Shown piece after piece: positions 39,185 to 47,910 of a stretch of DNA of 64,000 nt. Source of the DNA: Halodurantibacterium flavum. Its GTDB lineage: Bacteria; Pseudomonadota; Alphaproteobacteria; Rhodobacterales; Rhodobacteraceae. The notes beneath the pieces were generated by a model. It worked only from the letters and a program-made list of their open reading frames with translations, was not told the DNA's origin and made no database searches. The stretch's first letter is position 1; each line of letters starts with the position of its first letter. The position numbers and the translations under genes were made by a program. The stretch spans positions 186,001 to 250,000 of the forward strand of contig NZ_JBHUGH010000009.1 of the NCBI RefSeq assembly GCF_042681825.1, in the 5' to 3' direction.

Positions 39185-40222
39185 TCAACTGTCGTAGTCT
39201 ATCACATGCCGCAGTTGTTTTTCGTATTCCAGCGCCTTGCCGGTGCCGAGCGCAACACAATTCAGTGTCTCGTCGGCGACCGAGATCGCGAGGCCGGTCT
39301 GTTCGCGCAACGCAAGGTCCAGATCGCCCAGAAGCGCGCCGCCCCCGGTCAGCATCACGCCACGGTCCACGATATCGGCGGCAAGGTCGGGTGGCGTCGC
39401 CTCCAGCGCCATCATCACCGCCTCGCAGATCTGCTGCACGGGTTCGGCCAGCGCCTCGGCCACCTGGGCCTGACTGATCTCGATTTCCTTGGGAACCCCG
39501 TTGATCAGGTCGCGACCGCGGATCACAAGGCTAGCGCCGCGCCCGTCATCGGGCATCCGTGCCGTGCCGATCGAGGTCTTGATGCGTTCCGCCGTCGCCT
39601 CACCGATCAGGAGGTTCTGCTGGCGGCGCAGGTAGCTGATGATGCCCTCGTCCATCCGGTCGCCGCCCACGCGGACCGACCGCGCATAGACGATATCCCC
39701 GAGCGAGAGCACCGCGACCTCGGTCGTGCCGCCGCCGATATCCACAACCATGTTCCCCGTAGGGTCGGTGATGGGCATCCCCGCGCCGATGGCCGCGGCA
39801 ATCGGTTCGGCGATCAGCCCGGCGCGGCGTGCGCCCGCCGACAGCACCGACTGACGGATCGCGCGCTTTTCCACGGGCGTCGCCCCATGCGGCACGCAGA
39901 CGATGATCTTGGGTTTCGAAAAGGTCGTGCGCCGGTGCACCTTGCGGATGAAATGCTTGATCATTTCCTCGGCCACGTCGAAATCGGCGATCACGCCGTC
40001 GCGCATGGGCCGGATCGCCTGAATGCTGCCCGGCGTCCGCCCGAGCATGAGCTTGGCATCCTCACCCACCGCGAGCACCTGCTTGCGGCCGTCCTTGACG
40101 TGATAGGCGACGACCGAAGGCTCGTTCAGGATGATGCCCCTGCCTTTTACATAGACGAGCGTATTCGCCGTTCCCAGGTCGATCGCCATGTCAGACGAAA
40201 ACAGACCACCAAACCCTACCAT
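39185..40222 (-). CDS. mreB: rod-shape actin homologue MreB
   Basis: A 345-residue bacterial actin that organises lateral wall synthesis. Actin-fold motifs are present: AIDLGTANTLVYVKGRGI (phosphate 1, 13-30), VVDIGGGTTEVAVLSLG (phosphate 2), the SVRVGGDRMDEGII segment and MLTGGGALLGDLD. It is the first gene of the mreBCD-mrdA-rodA block, downstream of leuA with a hairpin between. Confidence 0.98.
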   Translation of the reverse strand: MVGFGGLFSSDMAIDLGTANTLVYVKGRGIILNEPSVVAYHVKDGRKQVLAVGEDAKLMLGRTPGSIQAIRPMRDGVIADFDVAEEMIKHFIRKVHRRTTFSKPKIIVCVPHGATPVEKRAIRQSVLSAGARRAGLIAEPIAAAIGAGMPITDPTGNMVVDIGGGTTEVAVLSLGDIVYARSVRVGGDRMDEGIISYLRRQQNLLIGEATAERIKTSIGTARMPDDGRGASLVIRGRDLINGVPKEIEISQAQVAEALAEPVQQICEAVMMALEATPPDLAADIVDRGVMLTGGGALLGDLDLALREQTGLAISVADETLNCVALGTGKALEYEKQLRHVIDYDS

Positions 40223-40294
40223 CCTGCCGACTTTCCGATTGTGCCTCTAACTGGATGGCCCGCGACTCTCGGACGCGGGCCTCCGGCTCTTATA

Positions 40295-40324
40295 GGGAAA
40301 AGGTTGCGGGCCGCAAAGGCCCGC
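40295..40324 (-). terminator. possible terminator between leuA and mreB
   Basis: GCGGGCC (40306-40312) and GGCCCGC (40318-40324) form a 7-bp stem with a 5-nt loop. Read in the leuA direction it is followed by AACCTTTTCC, a moderate T tract. Confidence 0.5.
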
Positions 40325-40391
40325 ATCATTTCCATTCAGCGCATTTCTGCCGCAGCCTGCCCGGCAGGCGTGCGCCAGGGGAGTTGCGGCC

Positions 40392-41954
40392 TCAGGCGCT
40401 GCGCGTTTCCGCCGCCGGTTTGGTCTTTTGCCGCCGCGTCAGCAGCTTGTTGAGCGCGTTGACATAGGCCTTGACGCTGGCGACCACCGTATCGGTATCC
40501 GCCGACTGGCCCGTGACGATCTTGCCGTCCTCTTCCATCCGGACGGAAACCGTGGCCTGCGCATCCGTGCCTTCGGTCACCGCGTGAACCTGATAAAGCT
40601 GCAGCCGCGCCTTGTGCGGGAAGAGCATCTTGACCGCGTTGAATGCCGCGTCGATGGGGCCGTCGCCGGTCGCGTCGATGGATTTCTCCTCGCCGTCGAT
40701 GCTCAGCGTCAGCTCGGCCTCTTGCGGGCCGTCGGTACCGCAGATCACCCGCAGGCGACGCACCTGGATGAAATCGTGCTCGGCATGGGTCGTGCTGTCC
40801 TGCATCAGCGCGATCAGGTCGTCGTCATAGACCTCTTTCTTGCGGTCGGCGAGCGCCTTGAACCGCACGAACACGTCGTTGAGCTGATTGTCCGCCAGTT
40901 CATAGCCCAGGTCGCGCAGCTTGGTGCGCAGCGCCGCCCGGCCGGAATGCTTGCCCATGACGATGTTCGTCTCATTGAGCCCGATATCCGCCGGGCGCAT
41001 GATCTCGAACGTCTCGGCGTTTTTCAGCACGCCGTCCTGATGGATGCCGCTTTCGTGCAGAAAGGCGTTCTTGCCCACGATCGCCTTGTTGAACTGGACC
41101 GGAAAGCCGGAAACGGTCGCGACCTTGCGGCTGATGTTCATGATGCGTGTGGTGTCGATGCCGGTGCGGTAGGGCATGATGTCGTTGCGCACCTTGAGCG
41201 CCATCACCACCTCTTCCAGCGCGGTGTTGCCGGCGCGTTCCCCAAGGCCGTTGATCGTGCATTCGATCTGCCGCGCCCCGGCCTCGACCGCCGCCAGCGA
41301 GTTGGCCGTCGCCATGCCCAGGTCGTTATGGCAATGGGTCGCAAAGACGATGCTGTCGGCGCCCGGCACACGTTCCAGCAGCATCCGGATCAGATCGGCG
41401 CTTTCGCGCGGGGCGGTGTAGCCGACCGTATCGGGAATGTTGATCGTGCTCGCCCCGGCCTTGATCGCGATTTCGACCACGCGGCACAGGTAGTCGTGTT
41501 CCGTCCGTGTCGCGTCCATCGGCGACCATTGCACATCGGCGCAGAGGTTGCGGGCATGGCTGACGGTCGCGTGGATCTTTTCGGCCATGTCGTCCTGCGA
41601 CAGCTTGGTGATGTCGCGATGCAGGGGCGAGGTGCCGATGAAGGTGTGGATGCGGGGGCGGCGTGCGTGTTTCACCGCTTCCCACGCGCGGTCGATATCA
41701 CCGAAGGACGCACGCGCCAGCCCGCAGATCGAGGCGCGCTGCGTCTGCTGCGCAATCGCGGAAACGGCGGCGAAATCCCCTTCGGAGGCGATGGGAAAGC
41801 CCGCCTCGATGATATCGACGCCCATTTCATCCAGAAGCGCCGCGATCTCCAGCTTTTCCTGATGGGTCATCGTGGCACCGGGCGATTGTTCGCCGTCGCG
41901 CAGGGTGGTGTCGAAGATCAGGACCTGATCCTGTTCGGGGATGGTGTTCGTCAT
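40392..41954 (-). CDS. leuA: 2-isopropylmalate synthase
   Basis: A 520-residue enzyme that condenses acetyl-CoA with 2-ketoisovalerate, the first leucine-specific step. It has FDTTLRDGEQSPGATM near 14-29 (acyltransferase signature), the metal-site HCHND, NGLGERAGNTALEEV, and the C-terminal LeuA allosteric dimer domain that binds leucine. It is preceded by a Leu-rich leader peptide with alternative hairpins, so control by leucyl-tRNA is likely as well as feedback inhibition. Confidence 0.97.
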   Translation of the reverse strand: MTNTIPEQDQVLIFDTTLRDGEQSPGATMTHQEKLEIAALLDEMGVDIIEAGFPIASEGDFAAVSAIAQQTQRASICGLARASFGDIDRAWEAVKHARRPRIHTFIGTSPLHRDITKLSQDDMAEKIHATVSHARNLCADVQWSPMDATRTEHDYLCRVVEIAIKAGASTINIPDTVGYTAPRESADLIRMLLERVPGADSIVFATHCHNDLGMATANSLAAVEAGARQIECTINGLGERAGNTALEEVVMALKVRNDIMPYRTGIDTTRIMNISRKVATVSGFPVQFNKAIVGKNAFLHESGIHQDGVLKNAETFEIMRPADIGLNETNIVMGKHSGRAALRTKLRDLGYELADNQLNDVFVRFKALADRKKEVYDDDLIALMQDSTTHAEHDFIQVRRLRVICGTDGPQEAELTLSIDGEEKSIDATGDGPIDAAFNAVKMLFPHKARLQLYQVHAVTEGTDAQATVSVRMEEDGKIVTGQSADTDTVVASVKAYVNALNKLLTRRQKTKPAAETRSA

Positions 41955-41987
41955 GGTAATTCTCGCTTCTTCCTTGGCTCTGGGTCC

Positions 41988-42035
41988 GGGCGCTGGTCAC
42001 CTCCGAGCGGTCGCGCCCAAAGGCACGCTCAGAGG
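41988..42035 (-). promoter_or_regulatory. mutually exclusive hairpins of a leuA attenuator
   Basis: In the leuA transcript, CCTCTGAGCG (42035-42026) can pair with CGCTCGGAGG (42009-42000), a 10-bp stem with one U-G, spanning the leader stop codon. GGGCGC (42018-42013) can pair with GCGCCC (41993-41988). The second stem's 5' arm lies in the first stem's loop, so both cannot form without a pseudoknot. No U tract follows, so Rho- or translation-based control is as likely as an intrinsic terminator. Confidence 0.55.
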
Positions 42036-42115
42036 CAGCTAAGGAGAAGGAGGCCACGGCGGTTCAGGGGCAGAATTGCCCCGTTGGATGCGATGATATG
42101 CGCGAACCGTGCCAT
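42029..42115 (-). CDS. leuL: Leu-rich leader peptide of leuA
   Basis: A 28-codon frame 74 nt upstream of leuA with seven leucines, including four in a row (CTC CTT CTC CTT) near the end; the last residues are GLLLLSCL. It starts MARFAHIIAS. Leucine-run leader peptides before leuA sense leucyl-tRNA by ribosome stalling. The ATG begins 7 nt after a TATAGT -10 box, so transcription probably starts at the ATG itself and translation is leaderless. It is too short for routine gene finding. Confidence 0.8.
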   Translation of the reverse strand: MARFAHIIASNGAILPLNRRGLLLLSCL

Positions 42116-42122
42116 GGCGGGG

Positions 42123-42128
42123 ACTATA
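42123..42128 (-). promoter_or_regulatory. -10 box of the leuL-leuA promoter
   Basis: TATAGT on the minus strand, seven bases (CCCCGCC) before the leuL ATG. The -35 region is only a CTTTTC-like hexamer 17 nt upstream. The spacing would place the first transcribed base on the A of the leader ATG. Confidence 0.6.
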
Positions 42129-42232
42129 CGCGCCGGACCTGAAAAGAAAAGACCGAAAATCTCCTTTCGCGCGCATCACCAGATGCTAAGACAGCGGCAG
42201 CGCCGCGACCCGGGGGCAGGGGGACGATCCAC

Positions 42233-42679
42233 ATGGCCGAAACAATCCGCTACGCCATCATCATGCTGGCCGCAGGAATAGGCATCCCGCTGCTGGCGGC
42301 GCTGAACGCGCAGCTCGGCGGGCGCATCGGTGCCCCGGCCGCTGCGGCAAGCCTGCTTTTTGCCGTGGCCTTTCTGGGTGCGACCCTCGTGATGGTGCTG
42401 ACCGGCAGCACCCGGGCGCTGGCGGCGATCCCCGCGCAGCCCCGGCATCTTTGGTTCGCGGGCCTTTTCGTCGCCTTCTACGTGCTGGCCGTCACATGGA
42501 TCGCGCCGCGGTTCGGGGTGGGAAACGCGATCTTCTTCGTGCTGATCGGACAGATGATCTCGGCCGCGGTCATCGACCATTTCGGCCTGTTCGGCGCGGT
42601 GATGAAGCCGCTCAGCCTGATGCGGGTCGGGGGGCTTGGCCTGATGGCGGCGGGTCTGGCGCTGATCCTGCGCGGCTGA
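42233..42679 (+). CDS. DMT/YdcZ-like (DUF606) small membrane protein
   Basis: A 148-residue protein with five hydrophobic segments. AGIGIPLLAALNAQLGGRIG and FGVGNAIFFVLIGQMISAA, IDHFGLFG are typical of the YdcZ/DUF606 family, half-size relatives of drug/metabolite transporters that probably act as dimers. Substrate is unknown. It is divergent from the leuL-leuA promoter. Confidence 0.82.
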   Translation: MAETIRYAIIMLAAGIGIPLLAALNAQLGGRIGAPAAAASLLFAVAFLGATLVMVLTGSTRALAAIPAQPRHLWFAGLFVAFYVLAVTWIAPRFGVGNAIFFVLIGQMISAAVIDHFGLFGAVMKPLSLMRVGGLGLMAAGLALILRG

Positions 42680-42765
42680 TCGCCGATCACCGCTTGCTGA
42701 TCGGGCCGGACTTGAGGGCGGGCGCCATAGGTTCTATTCAGGCGAAAGCGTCAGGAGGGGATGAA

Positions 42766-43437
42766 TTGCGCGTCTTGCAGCGGGCCGTGGGTTTCTTTTG
42801 CGTCGGGCTGTCGGTGCTGATCTCGGCCCCTGCGGTCGCGCATCCGCATATCTATATCGACACCGGCCTTCAGATGCAGTTCGACGATGAGGGCCGCCTG
42901 GCCGCCATCCGGGTGGTCTGGGTCTATGATGCGTTCTACTCGATGCTGCTGCTGGAAGAGATGGGGCTTGATCCCGACTTCACCGGCACCGTGACCGAGG
43001 AAGAGCGTGCGACGCTGGCAGGTTTCGACATGGACTGGATCGAGGGGTATGAGGGCGACCTCTACCTGCTCCAGGGGGAACGTGCGCTGGCCCTGTCCGG
43101 CCCGATGGACTGGACGGCGGATGTGCAGGACGGGCGCATCATCTCGACCCATATCCGTGCCCTGCAGGAACGGGTGGAGCCGGGGCCGGAACCGGTGATC
43201 CTGCAAGCCTATGACCCGACCTACTACACCGCCTATACCATCGCCATCGACCCGGTGATCGAGGGGCGCACCGATTGCGACGCCCGCATCTTCGAGCCCG
43301 ATTTCAGCGCCGCGAGCGAGATCCTCGAATCCGCGCTGGCAGAGATGCTCGCCCAGCCCGGCTATGACGAGCTGGAGGATTTTCCCGCCGTCGGCGCCGC
43401 CTTTGCCGATGAAATCCGGCTGACATGCGGCGCGTGA
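42766..43437 (+). CDS. DUF1007 family periplasmic protein
   Basis: A 223-residue protein with a signal peptide ending APAVAHPHIYID; HPH right after the cleavage site is the family hallmark and may bind metal. VWVYDAFYSMLLLEEMGLD and YDPTYYTAYTI are also conserved. No in-frame ATG fits; the TTG at 42766 lies 5 nt after AGGAGGGG and gives the signal peptide. It overlaps the NiCoT gene by 13 nt, and this pair is common, implying a role in nickel/cobalt or zinc handling. Confidence 0.85.
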   Translation: MRVLQRAVGFFCVGLSVLISAPAVAHPHIYIDTGLQMQFDDEGRLAAIRVVWVYDAFYSMLLLEEMGLDPDFTGTVTEEERATLAGFDMDWIEGYEGDLYLLQGERALALSGPMDWTADVQDGRIISTHIRALQERVEPGPEPVILQAYDPTYYTAYTIAIDPVIEGRTDCDARIFEPDFSAASEILESALAEMLAQPGYDELEDFPAVGAAFADEIRLTCGA

Positions 43438-44399
43438 TCCCGACCCTTGCGCTGGCTCTCGGGCTGGCGGCGGTCCTTTTATGGGCCACGGGGGCGTTCG
43501 ACCCGCTCGCCTCCCGGGCCGCGGAATGGCAGCGCCAGTTCCAGAATGCGATGGCCGACGGGCTGCGCAGCCTCCGGGCGGGGGAAACCGGGGCGCTGAT
43601 GGCCCTGATGTCGCTCTGTTTCGCCTACGGATTCTTTCATGCCGTGGGGCCGGGCCATGGCAAGATGCTGATCGGCGGCTACGGGGTGGCGAGCCGCCAG
43701 CGGCTGGGTCCGATGCTGATCATCGCGCTGCTGTCGAGCCTTGCACAGGCGACGACGGCGGTGGTTCTGGTCTATGGCGGCGTGGCAATCCTTGGCTGGA
43801 CGCGCGAACAGCTGGTGGGCACGGCCGAGGGTCCGATGACCGCGCTTGGCTATGCGGCGGTGGCGGCAATCGGGATGTGGCTTGCCTGGCGCGGGGCGCG
43901 CGGGCTGGTCCGGCTGCGGTCCGCGACGCCTCTGGCCCATGGCCGCGGTCATTCCCACGCGGGCCACGGCCACCATAGCCACAATCAGGTTCACGGACAC
44001 GACCACGGCCATCACCACCATGATGACGGCCACTGCGAAACCTGCGGCCATCGCCACGGCCCCACGATGCAAGAGGTCGAGGCCCTGCGCGGCTGGCGCG
44101 ACGGTGCGGCGCTGATCGCGGGGATCGCGTTGCGGCCCTGCACCGGGGCGCTCTTTCTCCTGATCCTCACCTGGCGGATGGGTCTGGAGGGGGCCGGGAT
44201 CGCAGGCGCCTATGTCATGGGGCTGGGCACCGCGACGGTGACGCTGGCGGTCGCGGGGCTCGCGGTTCTGGCGCGGGACGGGGCGCTGCAATGGATGGAC
44301 CGGGCGGGGCGTCTGCGCGCGGCCTTTCCGCTGCTGGAACTTGCCGCCGGGGCCACGGTCGCTGTGGCCGCCGGGGCACTCTTGCTGCGCACGCTCTGA
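43425..44399 (+). CDS. nickel/cobalt transporter (NiCoT/RcnA-like) with His-rich loop
   Basis: A 324-residue membrane protein with about six to seven hydrophobic segments. HAVGPGHGK at 72-80 is the metal-site motif of this family, and LRPCTGALFLLIL near 239 is the second hallmark. A His-rich cytoplasmic loop with a CETC pair spans 172-212. RcnA-like proteins export Ni/Co, while HupN-like ones import them; the loop and the DUF1007 partner favour export. Metal is not determined. Confidence 0.85.
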   Translation: MRRVIPTLALALGLAAVLLWATGAFDPLASRAAEWQRQFQNAMADGLRSLRAGETGALMALMSLCFAYGFFHAVGPGHGKMLIGGYGVASRQRLGPMLIIALLSSLAQATTAVVLVYGGVAILGWTREQLVGTAEGPMTALGYAAVAAIGMWLAWRGARGLVRLRSATPLAHGRGHSHAGHGHHSHNQVHGHDHGHHHHDDGHCETCGHRHGPTMQEVEALRGWRDGAALIAGIALRPCTGALFLLILTWRMGLEGAGIAGAYVMGLGTATVTLAVAGLAVLARDGALQWMDRAGRLRAAFPLLELAAGATVAVAAGALLLRTL

Positions 44400-44452
44400 T
44401 CCCGCGCGTGCCGAGCCTTGCCGCGACAGGCGCGCCCGGCTAAGGCAGCGGC

Positions 44453-45835
44453 ATGATGACGCAGCAGTCCTATTCCTCCCATTTCCGGGCCACGCTCGCA
44501 CTGGGGCTGCCGCTGATCGGCAGCAACATCGCGCAGTTCGGTCTGCATGTCACCGACACGGTGATGCTTGGCTGGTATTCCGTCCCGGCGCTTGCGGCGG
44601 TCGTTCTCGCGGCTTCGACCTTCTTTTCGATCTTCATCCTCGGCTCGGGATTTGCGCTCGCGGTCATGCCGATGGTCGCGGGGGCGATCGGCGCGGGTCA
44701 GCCGACCGAGGTCCGCCGCGTCGCCCGGATGGGGCTGTGGTTGTCGGTCCTCTTCGGAATTTGCACCTATCCGGCAATGTGGTGGTCGGGCGGGCTGCTG
44801 CGCGCGCTGGGTCAGGCGCCGGACATCGCCGAGCTTGCCCAGGGTTATCTGCGCATCGCGGGGCTGGGAATGATCCCGGCGCTGCTGGTCATGGTGCTCA
44901 AAAGCTACCTTGCCGCACTGGAACGTACGCAGGCCGTGCTTTGGACCACGGTGGCGGCGGTGGGGCTGAACATCGTGGTGAACTGGGCGCTGATCTTCGG
45001 CAACTGGGGCGCGCCCGAGCTTGGGTTGCAGGGTGCCGCCATCGCATCGGTGGTGGTGCAGATGGCGACGCTGATCGTGCTGGCCAACTATGCGCACCGG
45101 CTGCCCGCGCTGCGCCAATACGCGCTGTTCCAGCGGATGTGGCGCCCCGACTGGCCCGCCTTTGGCCGCGTCTTCCGGCTGGGCTGGCCCATTGGCCTGA
45201 CCGGGCTGGCGGAAAGCGGCCTGTTCACCGCCTCGGCCATCATGATGGGCTGGGTCGGCACGCAGGAGCTTGCCGCACACGGGATCGCGCTCGAAATCTC
45301 GGCGCTGACCTTCATGGTGCATCTGGGCCTTTCGAACGCCGCGACGGTGCGCGCCGGCCGCGCCCATGGCGAAGGCGACATGCCGCATCTGCGGCGGGCG
45401 GCGGCGGCGGCGATCCTTCTGTCGCTCGCGGTGGGGATCGTGGTGATCGTGATCTACCTTACGCTGCCCGAGTTCATCATCAGCCTGTTCCTGTCGCCGG
45501 ACGAACCGCAGCGCGCCGCGATTATCGCGATCGGTACGGCGCTTTTGGTGATGTCGGCGCTGTTTCAGTTCGCCGATGCGGGGCAGGTGATGGTGCTGGG
45601 CCTTCTGCGCGGCTTGCAGGACACGCGGGTGCCGATGATCATGGCCTCGGTCAGCTACTGGCTGATCGGCATCCCGGCGAGCTATGTCCTCGGCTTCACG
45701 CTGGGCTTTGGCGGGGTCGGCATCTGGGGCGGTCTGGTGATCGGACTGGTCGCGGCCGCCGTGATGCTCAGCCTCCGGCTGTGGCACTTCCTGCGGCAGG
45801 ACCCCGCCCGGACCGGACCGAACGGGGTCGCGTGA
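44453..45835 (+). CDS. MATE-family efflux transporter (NorM-like)
   Basis: A 460-residue protein with twelve hydrophobic segments in two repeats. LGLPLIGSNIAQFGLHVTDT (about 18-37) and its second-half counterpart LGWPIGLTGLAESGLFTAS near 243 are the MATE hallmark. MATE pumps export cationic drugs and metabolites in exchange for Na+ or H+. A second ATG one codon later is equivalent. It converges with aspC with only 7 nt between stops. Confidence 0.92.
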   Translation: MMTQQSYSSHFRATLALGLPLIGSNIAQFGLHVTDTVMLGWYSVPALAAVVLAASTFFSIFILGSGFALAVMPMVAGAIGAGQPTEVRRVARMGLWLSVLFGICTYPAMWWSGGLLRALGQAPDIAELAQGYLRIAGLGMIPALLVMVLKSYLAALERTQAVLWTTVAAVGLNIVVNWALIFGNWGAPELGLQGAAIASVVVQMATLIVLANYAHRLPALRQYALFQRMWRPDWPAFGRVFRLGWPIGLTGLAESGLFTASAIMMGWVGTQELAAHGIALEISALTFMVHLGLSNAATVRAGRAHGEGDMPHLRRAAAAAILLSLAVGIVVIVIYLTLPEFIISLFLSPDEPQRAAIIAIGTALLVMSALFQFADAGQVMVLGLLRGLQDTRVPMIMASVSYWLIGIPASYVLGFTLGFGGVGIWGGLVIGLVAAAVMLSLRLWHFLRQDPARTGPNGVA

Positions 45836-45842
45836 AACCCCT

Positions 45843-47045
45843 TCAGCGCAGGCCGGCGCAGAAGGTCTGGATGCGGCGGCAGGCCTCGGCCAGAACCTCG
45901 TCCGAGGTGGCGTAGCTGATGCGGAAGTTGGGCGAGAGGCCGAACGCCGCGCCAAAGACCACCGCCACGCCGGTTTCTTCCAGCAGGGCGGTCGCAAAGG
46001 CCTCGTCATCGGAAATCACCGCGCCGGACGCGCTGGTCTTGCCGATGCAGCCGGCGATGTTCGGATAGACGTAGAACGCACCTTCGGGGGTGGGGCAGTC
46101 GATGCCCGGCGCCTCGTTCAGCATCGATACGACCAGATCGCGCCGGCGCTGGAACGCCGCACGGCTTTCAGCGATATAATCCTGCGGACCGGTCAGTGCC
46201 TCGAGCGCCGCCCATTGGCTTATCGAACAGGGGTTCGACGTCGTCTGCGACTGGACCGTGCCCACCGCCTTGATGAGGGTTTCCGGCCCCGCCGCATAGC
46301 CGATCCGCCAGCCCGTCATCGCATAAGCCTTGGAGACGCCGTTGCAGGTGATCGTGCGGTCGTACAGCCCGGGCTCGACCTGCGCGGGGGTGCAGAACTC
46401 GAAATCGCCATAGACGAGATGTTCATACATGTCGTCGGTCAGCACCCAGACATGCGGATGACGCATCAGCACATCGGTCAGGCCCTTGAGCTCATCCCAG
46501 GTGTAGCCCGCACCGGTCGGGTTCGAGGGCGAGTTGAAGATGAACCATTTGGTCTGTGGCGTGATCGCGGCCTCGAGCTGCGCGGGCGTCAGCTTGAAAT
46601 TCGTCTCGATGGGGCATTCGACCACCACCGGCTCCCCCCCCGCCAGAAGCACCATGTCCGGATAGGACACCCAGTAGGGCGCCGGAATGATCACCTCGTC
46701 CCCGGCATTCAGCGTCGCGACCAGCACGTTATAGAGAACCTGCTTGCCGCCCGTCCCCACCGTGACCTGCGAGGGCTTGTAGCTCAGCCCGTTCTCGCGC
46801 CGGAACTTGTCGCAGATCGCCTGTTTCAGCTCGGGGATGCCATCGACGGCGGTGTATTTCGTCTTGCCCTCGTCGATTGCCCGCTTGGCCGCGTCCTTGA
46901 TGTTCTGCGGCGTGTCGAAATCCGGTTCGCCCGCGCCAAGGCCGATCACGTCCTTCCCGGCGGCCTTAAGCTCGCGCGCCTTGTTGGTGACAGCGATGCT
47001 CGGCGAGGGTTTGACCCGGGCCAGCGTGTCGGACAGAAAGGGCAT
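45843..47045 (-). CDS. aspC: aspartate aminotransferase (class I, PLP-dependent)
   Basis: A 400-residue alphaproteobacterial aspartate transaminase (Ib type) interconverting aspartate and oxaloacetate. LSDTLARVKPSPSIAVTNKA opens the protein; FNSPSNPTGAGYTWDEL binds substrate, and the PLP lysine lies in NGVSKAYAMTGWRIGY. This subgroup often also uses prephenate or aromatic amino acids. The ATG at 47045 starts the conserved N-terminus; the Xre gene is divergent 87 nt away. Confidence 0.96.
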   Translation of the reverse strand: MPFLSDTLARVKPSPSIAVTNKARELKAAGKDVIGLGAGEPDFDTPQNIKDAAKRAIDEGKTKYTAVDGIPELKQAICDKFRRENGLSYKPSQVTVGTGGKQVLYNVLVATLNAGDEVIIPAPYWVSYPDMVLLAGGEPVVVECPIETNFKLTPAQLEAAITPQTKWFIFNSPSNPTGAGYTWDELKGLTDVLMRHPHVWVLTDDMYEHLVYGDFEFCTPAQVEPGLYDRTITCNGVSKAYAMTGWRIGYAAGPETLIKAVGTVQSQTTSNPCSISQWAALEALTGPQDYIAESRAAFQRRRDLVVSMLNEAPGIDCPTPEGAFYVYPNIAGCIGKTSASGAVISDDEAFATALLEETGVAVVFGAAFGLSPNFRISYATSDEVLAEACRRIQTFCAGLR

Positions 47046-47132
47046 TTGGGGAACTCCGGTTTGAACTTGCCGGACCCATGTCATAGGGTCGGCGCCAGAG
47101 GCGTTCAAGGGAATTTGCAGAAGGAACGGCAC

Positions 47133-47549
47133 GTGACAGACGAAAGCCCCGACGACATCACCGAGAACTGGTTCAGCGAAGAGGCCGCGACCTTCGGCGA
47201 CAGGCTTGCCGCCGCGCGCGAGGCAGCCAACCTCTCGCAGGATGAACTGTCGCGTCGGCTGGGCGTCAAGCTCAAGACCGTGATCGCCTGGGAAGACGAC
47301 GTCGCCGAACCGCGCGCGAACAAGCTTCAGATGCTGGCCGGGATGCTCAGCGTTTCGGTGATGTGGCTTTTGACCGGGCGCGGCGACGGGGTGGACCCGC
47401 CGGGTGCCGAGGCAACGGCGCTGCCCGCGGATGCCGCGCGCCTCATGGCCGAACTGCGGCAGCTGCGGGCCGAGACGAGCGCCCTTGCGGACCGTATCGG
47501 ACGCATCGAGAAGGGGCTGCGCGGTCTTCTGAAAGGCGCGGGCGCATGA
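47133..47549 (+). CDS. Xre-family helix-turn-helix regulator
   Basis: A 138-residue protein with an Xre/Cro HTH near 20-75 (FGDRLAAAREAANLSQDELS, RRLGVKLKTVIAWEDDVAEP) and a C-terminal coiled coil (RLMAELRQLRAETSALADRI). The GTG at 47133 follows AAGGAACGGC. It overlaps sdhE by 4 nt, a pairing seen in Rhodobacteraceae. Its target is unknown. Confidence 0.88.
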   Translation: MTDESPDDITENWFSEEAATFGDRLAAAREAANLSQDELSRRLGVKLKTVIAWEDDVAEPRANKLQMLAGMLSVSVMWLLTGRGDGVDPPGAEATALPADAARLMAELRQLRAETSALADRIGRIEKGLRGLLKGAGA

Positions 47550-47851
47550 TCCCGGCATCCGAGGCGCGGCTGAAGCGGATGCGGATGCGGGCCTGGCGCC
47601 GCGGCACCAAGGAGATGGACCTGATCCTCGGCCCCTACGCGGACGCGCGGCTGGCCGGAATGTCGGGCGCCGAGCTCGACCTCTTTGACCTGCTGCTGGA
47701 GGAAAACGACCAGGATCTTTACCTTTGGGTCACAGGCGCGCGCCCGGCGCCGGAGGCCCTTGGGCCGCTCTTGTCGCAGATCGGGGATCACGCGCGCGGC
47801 CGTCTTTCGCCGGAGGTCGGGGAGGTTCCAGCGGAAACTCGGCGCGATTAA
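47546..47851 (+). CDS. sdhE: succinate dehydrogenase assembly factor SdhE (Sdh5 family)
   Basis: A 101-residue protein that promotes FAD attachment to succinate dehydrogenase SdhA. The diagnostic RGTKEMD lies near 19-25, followed by LFDLLLEENDQDLYLWVTG. The sdh operon itself is not in the window. It is coupled to the Xre gene by ATGA. Confidence 0.93.
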   Translation: MIPASEARLKRMRMRAWRRGTKEMDLILGPYADARLAGMSGAELDLFDLLLEENDQDLYLWVTGARPAPEALGPLLSQIGDHARGRLSPEVGEVPAETRRD

Positions 47852-47910
47852 CAGAAAATTGGTCTTTTCGCCGCAGATTGAGCCCCGGATCAACGAAACG
47901 GAGACCGGGG

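Noticed and set aside
42070..42085. GGGGCA-GAAT-TGCCCC hairpin as a terminator before leuA
   Set aside because: It lies within the leader-peptide codons and has no T tract on either strand; at most a pause hairpin.
40428..42281. A 617-codon plus-strand frame antisense to leuA and its leader
   Set aside because: Composition is Arg/His rich without family features. leuA on the other strand is certain, and the frame even crosses the leuA promoter.
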